Source: an uncultured Lachnospiraceae bacterium (lineage in GTDB: Bacteria; Bacillota; Clostridia; Lachnospirales; Lachnospiraceae). From it: a stretch of DNA of 11,191 nucleotides. The stretch covers positions 1 to 11,191 of the forward strand of contig CAKRNI010000077.1 in NCBI GenBank assembly GCA_934370915.1, read 5' to 3'. Under the pieces are notes generated by a model. It made no database searches, was not told the DNA's origin, and worked only from the letters and a program-made list of their open reading frames with translations. Both the position numbers and the translations under genes were made by a program. This document shows, one piece after another, positions 1 to 6,791 of this stretch; position 1 is the stretch's first letter, and each line of letters starts with the position of its first letter.

Positions 1-267
1 CATGGTCCGCTTCGCGAAATCCCGGATCTTTTCATCCGCTGAGCAGCCATTCAGTGTGTATGGCGCATGGGCCACCAAAGTCCCCAGCCCCAGCTCCTCT
101 TTTAGTTTCAGAAACGCCGCGATGTCCTCATGGTCTAACGGCTTAGCGCTTCCACCCCGGGGATTTCTCGTAAAAAACTGAAACGTTGTCGCACCGATTT
201 TCTCCGCATCCTTTCCCATGGCGAGAAATCCCTTCGCCGAGGAAAGATGACATCCGATATAAAACAT
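1..267 (-). CDS. nfo: Endonuclease IV (AP endonuclease), N-terminal part, cut by window edge
   Basis: Endonuclease IV cleaves the DNA backbone 5' of abasic sites in base excision repair, using a trinuclear zinc centre in a TIM barrel. Only the first 89 codons are inside the window, against a usual length of about 280. The visible part begins [14 protein letters not shown], the family's N-terminal strand with the G-x-H-x-S signature. It continues with [11 protein letters not shown] (residues 29-39) and VAHAPYTLN (65-73), whose His67 matches the first zinc-ligand histidine of the family. The ATG is preceded by GGAGG with 8-base spacing, and this site lies inside the 3' end of the permease gene. 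The permease stop is only two bases upstream, so translation is probably coupled and the gene belongs to the two-component/ABC operon. The open frame runs off the edge with no sign of disruption. The family assignment is secure; the role in this operon is not. Confidence 0.93.
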   Translation of the reverse strand, partial: MFYIGCHLSSAKGFLAMGKDAEKIGATTFQFFTRNPRGGSAKPLDHEDIAAFLKLKEELGLGTLVAHAPYTLNGCSADEKIRDFAKRTM

Positions 268-269
268 GT

Positions 270-1208
270 CTATGACCTCCGTCCTGTTCCCAGAAAGCTT
301 TCGTGGGAACCTTTATTTCCATATCTCTCCGGATTTAAAACAACTACCGCTCCCCAGATAAAGGCCACAGAGAGCACCGCCTGGATCACAAGGCTAAAGA
401 ATACCCAGTGGGAAGTGATAAAATTCCCGCCGTTGTCACCAAGAAACCTTGTGATCGTAAAATTTCCGCCCCCTCCGGCTACCTGGTTCTCTAAAAGCTC
501 CGCGAACATGATCGCCGGATTGAGAAGAAGAAGATAGACGGCCGGACCGGAATCCGCCTTCGGGATCACATCCCCGGCACCAAACGACATCATGCTGATC
601 TCCGTCTCGGAAACATGAAAGAGAAATACATTCAGCATATAGGTTCCAACGACCACCACCAGCAGGATCCCGTATGTGATCACGTTAGAGAAAGTGGACC
701 TCTTCATAAGGGAGGAGGCGAAGATTCCCAGACTTCCGCAGTAAAGCGCCGCCACCACATAGCTCACTAAAAGGATCATGAGATCTTCCGAGCTGATGCT
801 TCCATAGATAAATGTTAACATCAGCACCGGCAGACTCGACACCACAAGGGTCATAAGCTGGGAGAAGGCAGACATAAGCTTTCCGACGATGATCTCCGCC
901 GGACGGATCTTCGTGGTAAACATAAGCTCCAGCGTATGGCGCTCCCTCTCCCCGCTGATGGCTGCAGAAGTCAGGGCCGGCATGATAAACATCAGAAGCA
1001 TAAATTCCAGAGCCGCCACGAAGGCGTAAAGCTGGAGAAAATTCTCATAGCTTACCGAGCCGCTGATCTTCACCTGGGCGATGCTCTGGTACATGTTTAA
1101 AAGTGCCACAACAGCCAGGATCCCGTTAAAGATCATGATGATGAGGGGGATCCGGCAGCTTCTGGAACGGACCAGCATTTCTCTCTTATAGACCGGATTA
1201 CTCTTCAC
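270..1208 (-). CDS. ABC-2 type transporter permease
   Basis: This is the membrane subunit (312 residues) of an ABC-2 type exporter, acting in the cytoplasmic membrane with the ATPase encoded just upstream. I see six hydrophobic segments, at about residues 19-40, 58-82, 110-137, 141-164, 175-198 and 267-290. The motif [17 protein letters not shown] (85-101) after segment 2 is the conserved cytoplasmic coupling region of ABC-2 permeases. A polar loop of about 65 residues (200-265), with a run of four glycines, lies between the last two segments, probably outside the cell. The start is GTG at 1206-1208, with AGGTGG about 9 bases upstream, and overlaps the ATPase gene by 11 bases, which suggests coupled translation. 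The stop TAG is two bases before the endonuclease IV start. The substrate cannot be inferred; the family includes drug, peptide and polysaccharide exporters and Gld-like complexes. Confidence 0.9.
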   Translation of the reverse strand: MKSNPVYKREMLVRSRSCRIPLIIMIFNGILAVVALLNMYQSIAQVKISGSVSYENFLQLYAFVAALEFMLLMFIMPALTSAAISGERERHTLELMFTTKIRPAEIIVGKLMSAFSQLMTLVVSSLPVLMLTFIYGSISSEDLMILLVSYVVAALYCGSLGIFASSLMKRSTFSNVITYGILLVVVVGTYMLNVFLFHVSETEISMMSFGAGDVIPKADSGPAVYLLLLNPAIMFAELLENQVAGGGGNFTITRFLGDNGGNFITSHWVFFSLVIQAVLSVAFIWGAVVVLNPERYGNKGSHESFLGTGRRS

Positions 1209-2148
1209 TCGTCATCACCACCTTTTCCATATCATGATCCGTGATCTGCATGAAGATACTCTCAAGGTCACCCGGTTCCCTCCAGAAACCGCAGATCCCG
1301 ATATTATGGGCCACAAGTCTTGCCAGCAGCATTGCCTCCGCGTCCTTTCCACCGTGGAACCCCACAACGACATCGTTTCCTTCCACCGTGATGGTCTGAA
1401 CCTCCGGTTCTGTGCGGAGAAATTTCACCGCGTCCGAAACATTCTCCACCATCTGGATCCGGATCGGGTTGGAATCATTGACCTTTTTTAATATCTCCGT
1501 CATATTTCCTGAGAGGACGATCTTTCCCGCATCGATAATCCCGATGTCCGTACACATCTGTGAAAGCTCCGAAAGGATATGGGAACTGACCACGATGGTC
1601 TTTCCCACGGCGCAGAGTTCCTTTAAAAGCTCCTTAAACTCGATCCTTGCTCTCGGATCCATGCCGGATGTGGGCTCGTCTAAAACAAGGAGCTTCGGAT
1701 CGTGGATCATGGCCCGTGCCAGACAGAGCCTCTGCTTCATTCCTCTGGACAGACTGTCCACGAAGAATTCCTCCTTGCCCGCAAGCTTCACCTGTTCCAG
1801 AAGCTTTGCGCACCGTTCCCTCGCCACAAGGCCGGAAAGGCCGTAGCAGGAGGCAAAAAAATCCATGTACTCCCAAACCTTTAAGTTGTCATAGAGTCCG
1901 AATTCATCCGGCACGTAGCCGAACTCACTTTTTACCTGCTCCCTGTAGAGGAATGCGTCCTTTCCGCCGATCATGACGGTTCCCTCATCGGCTTTCAGAA
2001 GTCCCGTGATGATCCGGATCGCTGTGGTCTTTCCGGCTCCGTTTGGTCCGACAAAGCCGTAGAGTGCCCCCTCCTCCACCTCCATATCAAGCCCGGAGAG
2101 AGCTTCGAAATTCCCGAATCTTTTTTTCAGTCCCTGTATCTTTAACAT
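1198..2148 (-). CDS. ABC transporter ATP-binding protein
   Basis: This is the cytoplasmic ATPase (316 residues) that powers the ABC-2 permease encoded next. The nucleotide-binding domain is complete: Walker A GPNGAGKTT (34-42), signature LSRGM (133-137), Walker B LLVLDEP (153-159), D-loop SGMDP (161-165) and switch histidine in SSHIL (His190). Where a glutamine is usual in the Q-loop, the sequence reads YVPDEFGLYDNLKV (78-91), with Asp81/Glu82. This variant recurs in one branch of ABC-2 ATPases and does not by itself mean loss of function. Residues 225-316 form the C-terminal regulatory extension common in DrrA/CcmA-like ATPases. The ATG at 2148 follows GGGAGGG by about 8 bases and overlaps the upstream gene's stop by 7 bases. 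Family certain; substrate unknown. Confidence 0.95.
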   Translation of the reverse strand: MLKIQGLKKRFGNFEALSGLDMEVEEGALYGFVGPNGAGKTTAIRIITGLLKADEGTVMIGGKDAFLYREQVKSEFGYVPDEFGLYDNLKVWEYMDFFASCYGLSGLVARERCAKLLEQVKLAGKEEFFVDSLSRGMKQRLCLARAMIHDPKLLVLDEPTSGMDPRARIEFKELLKELCAVGKTIVVSSHILSELSQMCTDIGIIDAGKIVLSGNMTEILKKVNDSNPIRIQMVENVSDAVKFLRTEPEVQTITVEGNDVVVGFHGGKDAEAMLLARLVAHNIGICGFWREPGDLESIFMQITDHDMEKVVMTSEE

Positions 2149-4625
2149 CCGTTTTCCCTCCCTGTCACCATCAGGAGTGGAAGTGTCTGGCTGATCCCGT
2201 TCTCCGCATCACTTCCGCCGGTATAGCGGACCGTGATCTTTCCGTCGGCGGCAATGTAATCTGCCAATTCTTCCCTTGAGAAATCCTGTTTCCGGATATC
2301 CACCGGATCATAACTTCCCGTTTTCTGGTTATAGAAGCCCGCCTCTCCGGAGAATGGACGGATATAGGAATACTGGCTGCTCAGGAAAAATTCGTCGGAA
2401 ACCGGAAGAAACGAGTATTTCTCAATCACAAGGTCTGTTCCCAGGTCATACTCCACCACCGCCGGGTCTGTCCCGTAAAGGATCATGGAATTTCCGTAGC
2501 TCGCTCCCATTCCGGATGTCACAGACGGCTCCCGGATCTGGCCACAGCGGTAAACCTGCCCGTCTGTTCCCATCGCACAGGTAATCTCCTGCGTGTAAAA
2601 GATCCTGCCGTCCCGGTTTTTCCCGAACATCTCCCAGTCTCCTTCGTATCCTGCTGGAAGGAAAGCGCCAAGACGGACCTCACCGTTGTAGGAGGCATAA
2701 TAACGGTCCGCAAAGTATGCGCCGAGTCCTGATTTCTGGACATTTTCAATATACTCCCCGTCAGAATCTTCCTGCCGGTCCGGGGTTCCGGTCAAAGCGT
2801 CCGATAACATCCAGGTCATGCCCACCGGCCACACCTTCAACGGCTCTCTGTCAAACTCCAGGCGCTGCCCCGGCTCCAGATCTCCGAGGATCAGTACCTG
2901 TCCGTAAAGGTAGACTGCCGCATTCTCAAGGGTCACAGGAAGCGTGTTCTCAACATATCCCGTGATCGTTCCGTCCGATACGGTAAAATCCGCGTCCACG
3001 TTTCCCGTCACCTGATCCCTCTTCCGCTCGAGGAAGAAAAATCTGGAATCGAAGGCTTTGGACCTTCTGCTCCAGAGCACAGTCTGATCCGCCTCTTTCC
3101 GGATTCCGATGGAGGTCTGATGTTTTTTCCTGTAGTCTTCTATCGGATTCGTGTCGTATCGTCCGCTTCTCGTAAGAGGAGTGACCTTATAATCCGACGG
3201 AAGATCCACGGTAAATCCGCTGCTGTCCGGTGTCCTGACGTTCAAGAATGTCATCTCCTTTGCACCGGTTCCTGACGCGTCGAGGATCGACGCCGTTGTG
3301 CAGAATTCGCTGGTAAATCTTGTCTTAAAGCCCATTCCCCAGATCACGATACAGGATGCTGCGGAAAAAACAAATACAGCGGTTCCGTAATACCGGTTCA
3401 GCCCGCGTTTTTTCAGAAGGACATATAACCCCGGTCCCACGATCACCAGATATCCCACCACGATGATCCCGTAAAGGGCGAGATTCGGGAGACGTTCCCC
3501 GTTTCCTCCGCTGACAAGATTGCAGGCATTCCAGTAATCCGCATCACGCCCCTGAGAATTATAATAGATCGAGTTCAGCTCATTATCGTTAAAAATCTCC
3601 CCAAGGAAATACGGCGCAAAGGCCGGATTCTTTTTTGCAAAACCCGAGAGGTCCGAAAGACTTACCCCATAAACGCCGATGGTTCCTTTCCCGTATTGCA
3701 GGGTCTTTAAAAGCGGCGTTCCGTCTGCCACCATCCGTTCTTCTGCCCCGGAGATCACAGGTTCCGTGTAAGTTACCCGTACTTCCGAGTCGCCCGGACG
3801 ATTCTTCGTGTATTCCGTTCCCATGCCGACCCACCGGACCTCCGGATCCTTCAGAGTGACCTCTCCTCCCGCTTCTCCGAGAATATCCAGTGTCAGATCC
3901 CGGTCTCTTCCCGTATCCACAAGCAGTGTCCCGCCGTTTTTTACCCATTCGAGTACCGCTTCCTTCTGGGAATCGTTGAGCGTCCTGCAGTCATATCCGT
4001 TTACAAACATCACATCGAACATGGAAAATCCGCGGGAATCCTCCGGGAAATCGTCCCCCGGGATCTCAACGACCCTCGCGGTGATCATTCCGTAATTCAA
4101 ACCGATTCCGTCCAACCAGGAAAGACTTCCCTCTTTCTTCCCAAGGACTCCCGCAAGCAGCCGTACATCCTCCTTAGAAACGTCAAAATCCATGGAGGTC
4201 TCCCCCATGGTCCTGTTTTTCTCATCTTTTAATGTCAGATGGATCGTTCCGCTTTTCTGCCCCAGCGGGACATATAATTCCATCGTCTTCGTCTCCGCAG
4301 GCCCCACCTCGACCTGATATGAATACTCATATTCCTCCGTCCCCTCGTCGTTATTGCTCTCCAGCGTGGACACGGAAAGTGTGCCGGAAAACGGAAGCTC
4401 CGTCTGCCCGCAGAGGCTGACCTTTATGGGCACAAAGCTTCCGAGTCTGGCGTTTCTTCCATAAACTGCCGTGATATCCACCGCCACCGGCACCGGTCTT
4501 GACGGGTCAGGATCTATATTTGTGCTGAAATCGTCCTGATCCTTCGCATAAGCCGGAAATGCCCCTGCGAGCAGGACCAGAGCCGCGAGACAGCCAAACA
4601 GCAGATGTTTCTTTCTATGTTTCAT
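2142..4625 (-). CDS. Large exported, membrane-anchored ABC-transporter partner protein (GATase1-like fold segment, uncharacterised)
   Basis: No named gene is recognised; the protein has 827 residues. Residues 1-27 are a typical Sec signal peptide: positive MKHRKKH, then a hydrophobic core, then AYA before KDQ. Residues about 45-150 look like a beta-sandwich. Residues about 155-345 contain FDVMFVNGYD (203-212) and VLEWVKNGGTLLVDTG (224-239), a pattern typical of the GATase1-like/DUF4350 domains found in partners of ABC-2 transporters such as GldG. Two hydrophobic helices (about 384-404 and 414-432), joined by a basic loop KKRGLNRYYG, should place both flanks outside the cell. Residues 440-827 are a second large extracytoplasmic, beta-rich region, including a segment at 550-610 typical of such proteins. 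I infer a surface component of the ABC complex encoded by the next two genes. The ATG follows AAAGGAAG and lies 11 bases after the kinase stop. Gene reality is certain; function is inferred only from architecture and context. Confidence 0.85.
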   Translation of the reverse strand: MKHRKKHLLFGCLAALVLLAGAFPAYAKDQDDFSTNIDPDPSRPVPVAVDITAVYGRNARLGSFVPIKVSLCGQTELPFSGTLSVSTLESNNDEGTEEYEYSYQVEVGPAETKTMELYVPLGQKSGTIHLTLKDEKNRTMGETSMDFDVSKEDVRLLAGVLGKKEGSLSWLDGIGLNYGMITARVVEIPGDDFPEDSRGFSMFDVMFVNGYDCRTLNDSQKEAVLEWVKNGGTLLVDTGRDRDLTLDILGEAGGEVTLKDPEVRWVGMGTEYTKNRPGDSEVRVTYTEPVISGAEERMVADGTPLLKTLQYGKGTIGVYGVSLSDLSGFAKKNPAFAPYFLGEIFNDNELNSIYYNSQGRDADYWNACNLVSGGNGERLPNLALYGIIVVGYLVIVGPGLYVLLKKRGLNRYYGTAVFVFSAASCIVIWGMGFKTRFTSEFCTTASILDASGTGAKEMTFLNVRTPDSSGFTVDLPSDYKVTPLTRSGRYDTNPIEDYRKKHQTSIGIRKEADQTVLWSRRSKAFDSRFFFLERKRDQVTGNVDADFTVSDGTITGYVENTLPVTLENAAVYLYGQVLILGDLEPGQRLEFDREPLKVWPVGMTWMLSDALTGTPDRQEDSDGEYIENVQKSGLGAYFADRYYASYNGEVRLGAFLPAGYEGDWEMFGKNRDGRIFYTQEITCAMGTDGQVYRCGQIREPSVTSGMGASYGNSMILYGTDPAVVEYDLGTDLVIEKYSFLPVSDEFFLSSQYSYIRPFSGEAGFYNQKTGSYDPVDIRKQDFSREELADYIAADGKITVRYTGGSDAENGISQTLPLLMVTGRENGC

Positions 4626-4636
4626 ACATTCTTCCT

Positions 4637-5773
4637 TTATTGGATCATCCCGAAATTCTCTTTATTCACATCAAAATCCACCTTCAGCTTTACCGTAAAC
4701 ACAGTTCCATTCAGATCACTGCCCACAGAGATCGTTCCGCCGTGCATGTCCACGATATTCTTCGCGATGGCAAGCCCGAGACCCGTTCCTCCTGTCTTTG
4801 AAGACCTTGACTGCTCTACGCGGTAAAACTTATTGAAGATTAACGGCAGTTCCTCCGCCGGGATCACATATCCGTAGTTCGTGACGGACACTGTGACAAT
4901 ATCTTCCTTCGCCAGAACCTGGACCAGAACCTTTTTTCCCTCTGCCCCGTATTTGATGGCGTTGTTGATCAGATTGTCGAAGAGTCTCGCCAGAAGGTTT
5001 CCGTCCGCCGAGATCACCTGCGACGGGACGTTGCTCTTTAATTCATAGGTCAGATCCCGATCTGCAAAGCTCGGGTAAAATTCCTCTAAAAGCTGCCCCA
5101 GAAGCTTCACAATATCGACCTTTCCCACATTCATGGATATCTTCCCGTAGTTCATCTTCGTGAAGCCGAACAGATCCTCGATGAGCTTTTCCAGTCGTTT
5201 TGCCTTCACGTAGGCGATATCGATGTATTTCTTCTGCATCTCCGGTGTCAGTGCCGGCCCGGAGGACAAAAGCTCCAGATAACCGATGATGGAGGTCAGC
5301 GGTGTTCTGAGGTCGTGGGCCACGTTTGTGATCAGTTCATTCTTCGTCCGCTCCGACTCTCGCTCCTTATCCATAAGCTTTCGGATATCCGCTTCCATCC
5401 TGTTTAAATTTGAAGCCATGGCGGAAAACTCGTTGTCTCCCACCACCTCGATCTGGGTGTTCAGATCACCTTCGGAGATATTCTGGATCGCCATCGCGAT
5501 CTTCCCTATGTACTTCATGTTTTTCTTCTCGATTATGAAAAAAGTCAGCGCGAAGATCCCGATCCCGATGATCACATATAAGATCGTAGTGATCGTCCCC
5601 ATCTTAAAGATCTGTAGGATCAGCAGATTCGCGTATCTGGTCTGATCGAGATATGCCAGAAGAAAATTCATATTCATGATGAGGAACACATCCACCAGAC
5701 ACGCGATCAGGGCACTGTAACAGATGTTTACCGCGATCTGCCTGTAAAAGCTTCTGCTCCAATCATTTTTCAA
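4637..5773 (-). CDS. Sensor histidine kinase, HAMP-containing, VanS/PhoR-like
   Basis: This membrane histidine kinase (378 residues) should phosphorylate the response regulator encoded just upstream. Two membrane helices (about 13-39 and 58-81) enclose only about 20 outside residues, so it has no real extracellular sensor domain. It may sense within the membrane or through the transporter. A HAMP segment follows (about 82-135), then the dimerisation box NVAHDLRTPL (150-159) with phospho-accepting His153. The ATP-binding part has the N-box DNLINNAIKYG (266-276), the F-box IFNKFYRVEQSR and the G2 box GGTGLGLAIAKNI (328-340). The G1 box is atypical: NYGYVI (299-304) instead of D-x-G-x-G-I. The start is TTG at 5771-5773, with AGGA about 8 bases upstream inside the regulator gene; the two genes overlap by 11 bases. 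TTG plus overlap suggests a lower output than the regulator. Class assignment firm; signal unknown. Confidence 0.95.
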   Translation of the reverse strand: MKNDWSRSFYRQIAVNICYSALIACLVDVFLIMNMNFLLAYLDQTRYANLLILQIFKMGTITTILYVIIGIGIFALTFFIIEKKNMKYIGKIAMAIQNISEGDLNTQIEVVGDNEFSAMASNLNRMEADIRKLMDKERESERTKNELITNVAHDLRTPLTSIIGYLELLSSGPALTPEMQKKYIDIAYVKAKRLEKLIEDLFGFTKMNYGKISMNVGKVDIVKLLGQLLEEFYPSFADRDLTYELKSNVPSQVISADGNLLARLFDNLINNAIKYGAEGKKVLVQVLAKEDIVTVSVTNYGYVIPAEELPLIFNKFYRVEQSRSSKTGGTGLGLAIAKNIVDMHGGTISVGSDLNGTVFTVKLKVDFDVNKENFGMIQ

Positions 5774-6467
5774 TTTTGTATCCTACCCCCCAGACTGTTG
5801 TGATGATCTTGTCCTGTCTCGTATCTTCTTTCATCTTTCCACGAAGTCTCCGGATATGTACCATAACCGTGTTGTTTGCCTCGTATACTTTCTCGTTCCA
5901 CACCTTCTCAAAGATCTCGTCGGTGCTGAACACCCGGCCAGGATTCGATGCTAAAAGATACAGGATATCGAACTCGATTGGCGTCAGCTTGATCTCCTCT
6001 CCGTAGACAACGACTTTGTGATTGTCTTTATTGATAGAGAGGCCGCGGATCGAGATCTCGTTCTTTGCCGCTTTTCCGGTGCTGCTGTTCGGATTTAACT
6101 GGGTATAGCGGCGGAGCTGGGATTTCACGCGGGCTGTGAGCTCCAGCGGATTGAACGGTTTTACCACATAATCGTCCGCGCCGGTTCCCAGACCCAGGAT
6201 CTTGTCGAGATCTGTGGATTTTGCGCTCAGCATAATGATCGGAATGTTGTTGGTCTCGCGGATCTTCCTGCACATCTCAAGACCGTCCATTCCCGGCATC
6301 ATGATGTCTAAGAGTACCAGATGGATCTCCTCCTGATCCAGGATCTCCAGCCCCTCTTTCGCGTTATTCGCCTTAAATACTTTATATCCATCACTGACCA
6401 GATAGATCTCTACAAGGTCCGCGATCTCTTTTTCATCATCCACTACCAGGATATTGATCTGTTCCAT
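5763..6467 (-). CDS. Response regulator, OmpR/VanR family
   Basis: A DNA-binding response regulator of 234 residues and the likely partner of the following kinase. The receiver domain (about 3-118) has the acidic pair Asp10/Asp11, phospho-acceptor Asp54 in LVLLDIMMPG, switch Ser81 and KPF with Lys103. The C-terminal winged helix (about 135-232) includes the LTPIEFDILYLLA and NTVMVHIRRLRGKM patterns of OmpR-type transcription factors. An upstream in-frame ATG at 6503 would add 12 residues, but ATG 6467 is preferred. It follows GGAGG by about 8 bases, and the protein then starts MEQINILVVDDE, as expected for the family. It is the first gene of the six-gene operon and probably regulates it. No vancomycin-resistance genes are present, so 'VanR-like' describes sequence type only. 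Confidence 0.96.
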   Translation of the reverse strand: MEQINILVVDDEKEIADLVEIYLVSDGYKVFKANNAKEGLEILDQEEIHLVLLDIMMPGMDGLEMCRKIRETNNIPIIMLSAKSTDLDKILGLGTGADDYVVKPFNPLELTARVKSQLRRYTQLNPNSSTGKAAKNEISIRGLSINKDNHKVVVYGEEIKLTPIEFDILYLLASNPGRVFSTDEIFEKVWNEKVYEANNTVMVHIRRLRGKMKEDTRQDKIITTVWGVGYKIEK

Positions 6468-6508
6468 GATATGTCCTCCTTCTGGATTTTTCTTAATACT
6501 CATATCCT

Positions 6509-6536
6509 ATCATATTTCGACCTTTTTTTCCTTACT
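6509..6536 (-). promoter_or_regulatory. Possible promoter of the two-component/ABC operon
   Basis: On the minus strand, TATGAT (6509-6514) matches the -10 consensus at five of six positions. It would start transcription near 6502, about 35 bases before the response regulator ATG. The hexamer 16 bases upstream (AGTAAG, 6531-6536) is a poor -35, and A-rich tracts surround it. A weak -35 would suit a promoter that needs an activator such as the encoded regulator. No clear direct-repeat operator was found. Confidence 0.35.
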
Positions 6537-6663
6537 TTTTTCTGAAAACTAAGGAGTAAATGTTACAATTTTTTCCGTTCTCTGGAAGGTTTCCGAAAAA
6601 CAACGAACTTTGCTTCATAAATGCCATGTCTCATGTATACACGCATTTTTGCTCATTATCTGT

Positions 6664-6712
6664 GTATAAAAGAGGCAGCAGAACTACTCTGAAAAGAATA
6701 TGTCCCACTGCC
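6664..6712 (-). terminator. Rho-independent terminator-like hairpin after the M3 peptidase gene
   Basis: In the minus-strand RNA, GGCAGTGGGAC (6702-6712) pairs with GTTCUGCUGCC (6674-6684) over 11 positions around a 17-base loop, and is followed by TCTTTTAT. Three of the pairs are G-U. On the plus strand the same positions are C-A mismatches, so the structure is specific to minus-strand RNA. It lies about 80 bases after the peptidase stop. The U-tract is interrupted by one C, so efficiency is uncertain. Confidence 0.65.
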
Positions 6713-6791
6713 TTAATTTAGATTTTATGTAACTGTCAGTAGGTCTGCGCTGACCGTAAGAAAACAATTCTGTTTTCTCCCTACCGTACTC

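Larger units (their letters stand above)
6468..6791. other. Intergenic region between the peptidase and two-component operons
   Basis: This 324-base AT-rich stretch holds no convincing gene. Read along the minus strand it contains: a weak AT-rich inverted repeat directly after the peptidase stop (8-bp arms 6759-6766 and 6771-6778, loop ATTC); the main terminator-like hairpin (6664-6712); a 7-bp inverted repeat TATACAC/GTGTATA (6636-6642 and 6662-6668); and the putative promoter (6509-6536) with the regulator's strong ribosome binding site (6476-6480). The remainder shows nothing I can name. Confidence 0.7.

Noticed and set aside
5763..6467. Vancomycin-resistance regulation
   Set aside because: The regulator and kinase are only VanRS-like in type; no ligase, dehydrogenase or D,D-dipeptidase genes are in the window.
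6468..6503. Longer response regulator start adding 12 residues (ATG at 6503)
   Set aside because: The added residues overlap the strong GGAGG site of the downstream ATG, and family members begin just before the VVDDE motif.
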